A DNA stretch of 16,228 nt. Source: Streptomyces regalis (GTDB lineage Bacteria; Actinomycetota; Actinomycetes; Streptomycetales; Streptomycetaceae). Positions 6,821-12,700 of the stretch are shown here, piece by piece (the first letter of the stretch is position 1; each line of letters opens with the position of its first letter). A model generated the notes under the pieces. The model saw nothing but the letters and a program-made list of their open reading frames with translations. It had not been told where the DNA came from and did not search any database. The stretch covers positions 1 to 16,228 of the forward strand of contig NZ_LLZG01000066.1 of assembly GCF_001509475.1 (NCBI RefSeq). The letters run 5' to 3'. The translations under genes and the position numbers were made by a program.

Positions 6821-7026
6821 CCGCCACGGTGATCGAACGGAAGTGGTACACCACACGCGAGGTCGCTGAAATGCTCGGCTACGGCCTCTCCAAGACCAAG
6901 ATGCTGGTCCTGACGGGAGAGATCCGCTCCATCAAGGACGGCCGTAACCGCCGCATCTTGCCCCGATATGTGGATGAGTACGTCGAACGCCGTGCCCAGG
7001 AAGCCGAAGCGCGGTGGTCGGCATGA
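6817..7026 (+). CDS. xis: Excisionase (Xis), MerR/HTH_17-like
   Basis: The 69-aa protein has a winged-helix excisionase fold: YTTREVAEMLGYGLSKTKMLV forms the helix-turn-helix, and IRSIKDGRNRRILPRYVDEYV is the wing and final helix. It directs Int toward excision by bending DNA at the attachment site. The ATG overlaps the rep stop (ATGA) and has AAGGAG (6804-6809) 7 bases upstream. The stop overlaps the int ATG in the same way, the usual rep-xis-int arrangement. Confidence 0.92.
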   Translation: MTATVIERKWYTTREVAEMLGYGLSKTKMLVLTGEIRSIKDGRNRRILPRYVDEYVERRAQEAEARWSA

Positions 7027-8249
7027 GCGGCAAGCGCGGCAACGGCGAAGGCTCGATCTACCCGTACAGGAACAGCTTCGCGGCGTACGTCTGGGTCGAT
7101 ACCCCGGACGGAAAGCGCAAGCGCAAGTACGTCTACGGCAAGACCCGCGATGAGGTCCACGACAAGTGGATCAAGCTGCACACCGAAGCCAAGAAGGGAC
7201 CGGTGGCCACTCGGCATCGCACCCTTGCTGCCTTCCTCACGTACTGGCTCAACGAGATCGTTAAGCCGAACCTCGCGCCTCTGACGTACGTCTCGTACGA
7301 GGGGTCCGTGCGGCTCTACATCAATCCGCACCTTGGGGCGAAGCGGATCGACAAGCTCGCTGTCCGGGACGTGCGCGAGTGGATCAACAAGCTCGCGATC
7401 ACGTGCCAGTGCTGTGCCCAGGGGAAGGACGCCAAGCGTCGGCGCGAGGCTCAGCGCTGCTGTGCCATCGGCGAATGCTGCGAGGCTCACCCCTCGCGGC
7501 GGGTTGTGCAAGCGGCTCGCGATGCCCTCCGGGCGGCACTCACCCATGCCGTGACTGAGGAGGAGATCAGCAAGAACGTGGCCTCCTTGGTCAAGGTTCC
7601 CAAGCCTCGGCGGAAGAGGATCAAGCCGTGGTCGGTCGCCGAAGCTGGCCGGTTCCTCGCCGACTGCGCCGCTCGCAGTGATCACCTGTTCGCGGCCTGG
7701 ATGCTGGTGCTCTGCCTCGGCCTGCGCCGGGGTGAGGTCCTGGGCCTGACGTGGAAGTCGGTCGACTTCGAAACGGGTGAGCTCTACGTGGATCACCAGA
7801 TCCAGCGGGCCGGGCGTCAGATCTTGCACCGCGAGACCAAGACCGAGGAATCCGACGACTTCCTTCCTCTGCCGGCGCTTTGCCTCAAGGCGCTTCGGAT
7901 GCGACGCGCACAGCAGATCGGCGACCGGAAGGCGGCGGGGGAGCTCTGGCAGGACACCCGCGAACTGGTCTTCACCACGAAGTACGGCACCCCGATCGAG
8001 CCGGGCAACCTCACCCGCATGTTCGCCCTGCGGGCTCGCCGCGCCGGAGTCCGGGTCATCCCGCTGCGGAACACCCGTCACACGTGCAGCTCGCTCCTGG
8101 TCGCGCTCAAGGTGCACCCGAAGGTGGCGCAACGAATCCTGAGGCATTCTCAGATCGCCATGACGATGGAGGTCTACGCAGAAGCCAGCGAAGAGGAAGT
8201 GCGCGCCGCGATCGGCAAGCTGTCCGACGCCATGGGCGGTAGCGGCTGA
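7023..8249 (+). CDS. int: Tyrosine recombinase integrase (Int)
   Basis: The 408-aa integrase catalyses site-specific insertion into the adjacent tRNA-Arg gene. Domains: N-terminal arm-binding region (GNGEGSIYPYRN to about residue 55), core-binding helices (about 65-180), and catalytic domain (about 200-390). Active-site residues are R235 (GLRRGE), a likely K273, R352 (LRNTRHT), H375 (RHSQ) and nucleophile Y385 (MEVYAEA). The box II histidine of the usual HxxR is replaced by R349, a variant I associate with some actinobacterial integrases. The core-binding domain carries a cysteine-rich insert (C128, C130, C131, C146, C147, C152, C153) that may bind zinc. The ATG at 7023 overlaps the xis stop; the GTG at 7014 is less likely. 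Confidence 0.95.
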   Translation: MSGKRGNGEGSIYPYRNSFAAYVWVDTPDGKRKRKYVYGKTRDEVHDKWIKLHTEAKKGPVATRHRTLAAFLTYWLNEIVKPNLAPLTYVSYEGSVRLYINPHLGAKRIDKLAVRDVREWINKLAITCQCCAQGKDAKRRREAQRCCAIGECCEAHPSRRVVQAARDALRAALTHAVTEEEISKNVASLVKVPKPRRKRIKPWSVAEAGRFLADCAARSDHLFAAWMLVLCLGLRRGEVLGLTWKSVDFETGELYVDHQIQRAGRQILHRETKTEESDDFLPLPALCLKALRMRRAQQIGDRKAAGELWQDTRELVFTTKYGTPIEPGNLTRMFALRARRAGVRVIPLRNTRHTCSSLLVALKVHPKVAQRILRHSQIAMTMEVYAEASEEEVRAAIGKLSDAMGGSG

Positions 8250-8256
8250 CACGGTT

Positions 8257-8276
8257 GCTGTACTTCGCTGCTGTAC
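8257..8276. repeat. 7-bp direct repeat after int, candidate Int arm sites
   Basis: GCTGTAC occurs at 8257-8263 and 8270-8276, 13 bp apart, between the int stop and the tRNA gene. This is where arm-type binding sites of Int or Xis sites would lie relative to the crossover in the tRNA 3' half. No protein-binding evidence is visible beyond position and repetition. Confidence 0.4.
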
Positions 8277-8284
8277 GGCACGAA

Positions 8285-8318
8285 AAAGCCCCCTCCGGGA
8301 TGATCCCGAGGGGGCTTT
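8285..8318. terminator. Strong hairpin between int and tRNA-Arg
   Basis: The left arm (8285-8300) and right arm (8304-8318, TCCCGAGGGGGCTTT) pair over 15 bp with one bulged C and a short loop. The stem ends in AAA/TTT on both sides, so it can stop transcription from int on the plus strand and from tRNA-Arg on the minus strand. Confidence 0.8.
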
Positions 8319-8326
8319 GACCTGTG

Positions 8327-8367
8327 TGCACTCGGCAGGATTCGAACCTGCAACCTTCTGATCCGTA
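8327..8367. other. Attachment site (att) in the tRNA-Arg 3' half, inferred extent
   Basis: AICE integrases next to a tRNA 3' end recombine within the tRNA's anticodon-to-3' segment, so that one junction keeps an intact tRNA. Int orientation and distance fit this. The tRNA here is complete, as expected for the junction retaining the gene. The exact core cannot be fixed because the partner copy is outside the window. Confidence 0.6.
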
Positions 8368-8399
8368 GTCAGATGCTCTATCCGTTAAGCTACGAGTGC
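8327..8399 (-). tRNA. tRNA-Arg (anticodon ACG)
   Basis: A full cloverleaf is read on the minus strand: acceptor GCACTCG/CGAGTGC (8393-8399 with 8328-8334), a D arm, anticodon stem TCTGA/TCAGA around loop CTACGGA with anticodon ACG (8364-8366), a five-base variable loop, and T arm GCAGG-TTCGAAT-CCTGC. The discriminator is A at 8327 and CCA is not encoded. Its 3' end faces the element. ACG is read with A34-to-I editing by TadA, as for the common CGN-reading tRNA-Arg. Confidence 0.95.
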
Positions 8400-8456
8400 T
8401 TGTTCTGTTTTCCCGCCGCTCCCAGCCCTTCCGGCCCGCTCGCGGCGACAGGAAGA

Positions 8457-8486
8457 ACATTACATGACTGCCGCCGCCATGTGAAA
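8457..8486 (-). promoter_or_regulatory. Possible tRNA-Arg promoter
   Basis: On the minus strand, TTTCAC (8481-8486) and TAATGT (8457-8462) are 18 bp apart, a fair match to vegetative -35/-10 elements. Transcription would start about 50 bases before the tRNA. No better candidate was seen. Confidence 0.35.
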
Positions 8487-8568
8487 TCCGTTTGCCGCAC
8501 CCCTTGTGACCTGCGGAAATGCCCCGAAGAGGCCCTCCTCGGCGGCATGGCGTCGCACCGTGGACGAA

Positions 8569-8598
8569 CGAAGCCCCGGTCCAGTGACCGGGGCTTCG
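8569..8598. terminator. 13-bp perfect hairpin after tRNA-Ser
   Basis: CGAAGCCCCGGTC (8569-8581) and GACCGGGGCTTCG (8586-8598) form a perfect 13-bp stem with loop CAGT. It lies 11 bases past the 3' end of tRNA-Ser on the minus strand and separates it from the tRNA-Arg promoter region. Confidence 0.8.
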
Positions 8599-8608
8599 TG
8601 ATCAGGCG

Positions 8609-8699
8609 CGGAGGCGGAGGGATTTGAACCCTCGATGGGCTTTAAGGCCCAAACCGCATTAGCAGTGCGGCGCCATAGACCGGACTAGGCGACGCCTCC
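8609..8699 (-). tRNA. tRNA-Ser (anticodon GCT)
   Basis: A class II tRNA is read on the minus strand. The acceptor is GGAGGCG/CGCCTCC (8693-8699 with 8610-8616) and the anticodon stem is CCGCA/TGCGG around loop CTGCTAA, with GCT at 8661-8663. A long variable arm with paired TTGGGCC/GGGCC-like bases and T arm GAGGG-TTCAAAT-CCCTC complete it. Length is 91 nt with G discriminator; no encoded CCA. Confidence 0.95.
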
Positions 8700-8861
8700 A
8701 GCACAGCCGCTCGCGCGAGCGCGAGTGGTGCGTGCAGATGATGACACAGTCGAGCGGGGTGTCACCAATCGGCTCCCACGGTACTAGGCAGGGAGGCTGC
8801 AGGGCAAAGCCCTTTCCGGCGTGCGTCGCAACGTCCACAGGCGTGCGGCGTTGGTCAGGTC

Positions 8862-9395
8862 ATGTTGCAGGTAAACCGTTCCGCCCCGGCCCGGCGCCTT
8901 CGCCGCCGCCTTCTCCTCGTCGCCGTCGGCTCCCTCGCGGCCGTCGGCTCCGCCTCCGTCGTGCCCGCCGCCGCGCACGTCCAGGCCGCGCCCCTTCCCC
9001 TCACACCCCCTTCCCTCAAGGACCTGGGGCGCTCCGGCGATCACCTCACCGTCACCATCCGCAACGCCGACGTCAGCGGCGGTGGCAGTGGCGGTGGCGG
9101 CCGGACCTATGAGCTGTCCTGCCACCCGGCGGGCGGCGATCACCCGGACGCCGACGGGGCCTGTGCCGCGCTCGAGCGCGGTACCCGATGGGGCAGGGAC
9201 GTCTTCGCGCCCGCGCCGCAGGGCGGCCTCTGCACCATGCAGTACGGCGGGCCGGCCACCGCGCATGTCACCGGGACCTGGGCCGGGCGGCCCGTCGACG
9301 CGCGGTACGACCGCAGTGACGGGTGTCGGATCGCCCGATGGGACCGACTCGTGCCGCTCCTTCCCGACCTGCGGGCAGCGGGGCAGCGGTCGTAG
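8862..9395 (+). CDS. Secreted SSI-family protease inhibitor
   Basis: The 177-aa precursor has an arginine-rich N-region (RRLRRR), a hydrophobic stretch (LLLVAVGSLAAVGSASVV) and a likely signal-peptidase site near HVQA-AP (about residue 42). The mature part matches Streptomyces subtilisin inhibitor: YELSCHPAGGDHPDADGACAALE, VTGTW and RPVDARYDRSDGC. The four conserved cysteines are C87, C101, C124 and C155, expected to pair C87-C101 and C124-C155. By alignment with SSI (Cys71-Pro-Met73), the reactive loop is C124-T-M126-Q, so P1 is Met126, suggesting a subtilisin/chymotrypsin preference. A GGGSGGGG loop (73-80) is unusually glycine-rich. The ATG at 8862 has only a weak AGGT upstream. Synteny suggests the SCO4010 orthologue. 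Confidence 0.9.
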   Translation: MLQVNRSAPARRLRRRLLLVAVGSLAAVGSASVVPAAAHVQAAPLPLTPPSLKDLGRSGDHLTVTIRNADVSGGGSGGGGRTYELSCHPAGGDHPDADGACAALERGTRWGRDVFAPAPQGGLCTMQYGGPATAHVTGTWAGRPVDARYDRSDGCRIARWDRLVPLLPDLRAAGQRS

Positions 9396-9714
9396 GACTG
9401 TCGGCGTACGTGCGTTTCATCATCGGTCGCACAGGATTTCCATACCGGAAGCACCGACTCCGTAAAACTCCCGCGAAGGTCTCGCGAAGTCGGACGGAAA
9501 CCGGAAGGAGGCCGGAAGCAGGCCGGAAGCAGGCCGGAAGGACGTCTGCACAGGCGGTCATACGTTCTGGGTCACTTCGTCGTGCGACCTCCCTCTCATC
9601 CGGCGTCGCGAGCGCAACCCCAGCCCTTAGACTCCCTCGCGTGACACGCTGCGGGCCGGTTGGCAAGATGGCTCGAGCGGTCGGCAAGGTGCGGTAACAG
9701 GGAGGAAGCGTCTC
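9396..9714. other. 319-bp noncoding region upstream of the large sensor gene
   Basis: No plausible gene is seen in this stretch. It contains the 11-bp CCGGAAG repeat array (9443-9542). It also has two related words, GGCAAGATG (9662-9670) and GGCAAGGTG (9683-9691), 21 bp apart, just before the ribosome site GGGAGGA (9700-9706). A clear -35/-10 pair could not be assigned. Confidence 0.5.
9443..9542. repeat. 11-bp repeat array, core CCGGAAG
   Basis: Four contiguous 11-bp units run through 9499-9542: AACCGGAAGGA, GGCCGGAAGCA, GGCCGGAAGCA and GGCCGGAAGGA. A fifth unit (TACCGGAAGCA) stands alone at 9443-9453. The period is close to one helical turn, so bound proteins would sit on one DNA face. The array lies about 170 bp upstream of the sensor start. 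Confidence 0.75.
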
Positions 9715-12700
9715 GTGAGCAGCAGGCCATCCCGAGGCGCTGCTCGCCTCGCAGCCATACTCGACGCGCTTCCCGATGCGTTGGTGCTGGTCAACGCCAA
9801 TGGGACCGTCGTCAACGCCAACACCATCGCGCTCGAGGCCTTCGAGACGCCGGGGACCGCTCTGGTGGGGCGGGGGCTGCTCGATCTGCTGCCCCAGTTC
9901 GACTCGAAGCTGATTCCGGGGTCCATGCGGCGGCCCGATCACATGGATCCGCAGGGTCGGACCAAGCCGACCCGGATGATGGCCCGGCGGACCGACGGGA
10001 GCGAGTTCCCGGTCGAGGTCACGTCCGCGAATCTCGACAACGGCCAGGGGGCCTACGACGGCTACGGCTACAGCGGTGACGAGCTGCTCATGCTCGTCGT
10101 ACGGGATCTGACCGGGACCGTCGACACCGAGGCCGAGCTGGCGCGTTCGCAGCGGCAGACCGAGATGATTCTGCGGGCCGCGTCGGAAGGTGTCGTGGGG
10201 ACCGACACCGACGGGCGGATCGTTCTCGTCAACCCGGCCGCCGCTCAGATACTGGGTTATCGGGCCAGTGATCTCGGGGGGCGGGAGCTGCACACGCTCG
10301 TGGTGCACTCGCGTGCCGACGGCTCTCCCTTCCCGTACGAGGAGTCGCCGCTCGCCGACACCCTGCGCTCGGGGCGCAAGCACCGGGTGCGTGGGCAGGT
10401 GCTGTGGTCCAAGGGCGGGGACCAGGTGTCCGTCGACCTGACGACCGCGCCCGTACGCGACGGCGACCAGCTCGTCGGCGCCGTGATGACCTTCACCGAC
10501 CGGCGGCCCTACGACGCCCTCGCCGACGAGAAGGCGGCGGACGACCAGCGGCACGCTCAGGAGCTGGAGCGGCTCGCCGAGGAACACGCCTCCGAGCTGA
10601 CCGCCCTGCGGCAGAAGCACGTGAGCGAACTCGAGGAGCTCACGGAGCGGCACGAGGAGGAGCTCGCCGCGGGCGAGGAGCGGTATGCCGCGCTCGGGGA
10701 GCGGGAGAAGGACCGGTACGAGGCGCTGGCGGGTCGGCATGAGCAGTTGCTGACACTGCTCGCGCGTTCGCTGCGGGGTCCGCTCGACGAACTCCGTCGT
10801 GAGCTGGCCGCGCTCGCCGCGGACGACGCGGGGCAGTTGTGGCCCGAGGCCAACCAGGTGCTGCATCACCTCTCGGCCGGTTATTCGCGCATCACGACTC
10901 TGATCGACAACGTCCTCGGGTACCAGCGGCTCGACTCGGGTGGCGAGGGGGTCACCCGTACGAAGGTGATGCTCGACGCCGTCGTCGCCGCGGGGGTCGA
11001 CGGGGCCGTCGAGCTCATCGGGCCGGGGCGGGTTCAGTTCGCCGTGCACGCGCCGCCCATCGAGGCCGAGGTCGACCCGCAGCGCCTCGCCACCGCGCTC
11101 GCGCATCTCGTCGCGGATGTCGCGGGGGTCGACGCGACCGGCAACTCGCCCATGTCCGTCGGCGGTTACATGGACAACACCGTCGTCGTCGCGGCGGCGC
11201 AGCGCGGTGAGGTCGTACGGATCGAGGTGCGCGGGCCGTATGCCGGGGGAGACCCGGTGCACGAGCCGATCGTGCGCGGCATCGTGCGGGCTCATGGGGG
11301 TGTGCTGCAGACGCACGAGGTGCCTGGCATGAGCGGCAGTGCGTACGTCCTCGAAGTGCCGATCGGCGGTGGGGCCGGGGCCGTTCCCGCCGCCCCTGTC
11401 GACGCCGCCGCGACTGAGGCCATTGACGGGAACGAGAGTGCCGCCGAGGGCGGCGAGCAGGGTGCCGGGGGCGGTCGGCGGCGGGCCCGTCGGTCCTCCG
11501 TCGACGCCTTCCTGGAGAGCGACACGCCCGGTGCCGATGCCGAGGCCACCGACGCCGAGGGAGCAGCTCCCACCGGGCGGCGGCGCAGGCGCGCGGCCGC
11601 GCCTGCGTTGGAGCTCCCGCAGGGTGCGGGAGACGGCGGCGGCGAGGCCTCCGGCGGTACCGGACGGCGGCGGGGGCGACCGGCCGAGGTCGGTGAGGGC
11701 GGCGACGAGGGCGGCCAGGACGGTGTCTCCGAGGGAGCCGTCGTCACGGCCGCCGAGCACGCGGCAGGGACCGCGGCCGTCGGGAACGGGCTCGGCGGGA
11801 CCGTACCCCCGCAAGGAGTGCCCGCACCCAGTGGGCGACGTGCCCGGCGTGACGGCGGGGAGCAGCACGCGCTGCCGCCCGCGTTGCCGGCGGGCGGTGA
11901 CGCCGCTCAGCCGGGTGCCGGGGGCGGTGCGGCCGGTACGGCCGGTGCGGGTGAGGGTCCTCAGCCGACCGGGCGTCGGCGGCGTGCCCTGGCCGCGGCG
12001 GCCGAGCGTAGTGCCGCGCAGCAGGCGCAGGAGGCGGGGCCCCGTCAGGTGTTCGCGCTGCCGCCTGCCGAGGCGGACCGGCCCGGCGCCGCCGGTGTGG
12101 AGGGGCAGGGCGGCACCGAGCCGACTTCGGCCCCGGCTTCAGCTCCGTCTCCGTCTCCCGTCATGACTCCGACCACGACCACGACCACGGCTGCGGCTGC
12201 GGCTGCGGCTGCGGCCATGGATCAGACTTCGCCTGTGGCTCCGGGGCAGACCCCGGGTGCGGGTCCGGTCCAGGTCCCGGTTCCGGGGCAGGCGCCCGCA
12301 CCCGTGCAGGCTCAGGTCCCGGGTCAGGCCCAGGTTCCCGGGCAGGCCCAAGTTCCGGGTCCGGTCCAGGCCCCCGTGCAGGCCCAGGTCCCCGTCCAGG
12401 GCGCTCCCGGTGACGTTCTCGTCGACGAGGGTCGGCACGATGCCGTGCCGCACGACCAGTCCGAGGACCACACCCCGCCGCAGCCGCATCCGACCAGTGC
12501 GCCGACCGGGCGTCGCCGCCGGGCCGTGGGCCAGCCGGCGGAAGCGGCCGGGGCGCCTGTGCAGGGCGTGCCGACGCAGGCTGCCGCCGATCAGGGTGTG
12601 CCTGTGCCGGGCGCTGCGGGTCAGGGCGTTCCGGTGGCCGTGCCCGGGCAAGCGGCTCCGCCTGTTCCGGGCCAGCCGGTTCCGGTGCAGCAGGGTCAGC

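Larger units (their letters stand above)
1..8399. mobile_element. Integrated AICE (pSAM2/SLP1-type), left end outside window
   Basis: The gene order GntR regulator, FtsK-like transfer ATPase, Spd-type membrane proteins, RepSA-type initiator, Xis, Int and then a tRNA gene is the standard layout of Streptomyces actinomycete integrative and conjugative elements. Int lies next to the 3' end of a tRNA-Arg gene on the opposite strand, which marks this side as the attachment boundary. I found no second copy of the tRNA 3' segment near position 1, so the other boundary lies upstream of the window and the element is longer than the part shown. Transfer in this class is of double-stranded DNA by the FtsK-like protein; that is family knowledge and is not shown here. 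All modules look intact, with no frameshift seen, so the element may be functional. Confidence 0.9.

Noticed and set aside
6879..8252. Antisense open frame of 457 codons opposite int
   Set aside because: Shadow of the integrase, whose full catalytic set is visible on the plus strand.
8709..8720. Perfect 12-bp palindrome GCTCGCGCGAGC just upstream of tRNA-Ser
   Set aside because: Low-complexity CG alternation arises easily at this base composition; nothing else supports a function.
9268..11868. Antisense open frame of 866 codons opposite the SSI gene and sensor N-terminus
   Set aside because: Typical GC-rich shadow; the plus strand has clear SSI, PAS and coiled-coil homology with ribosome sites.
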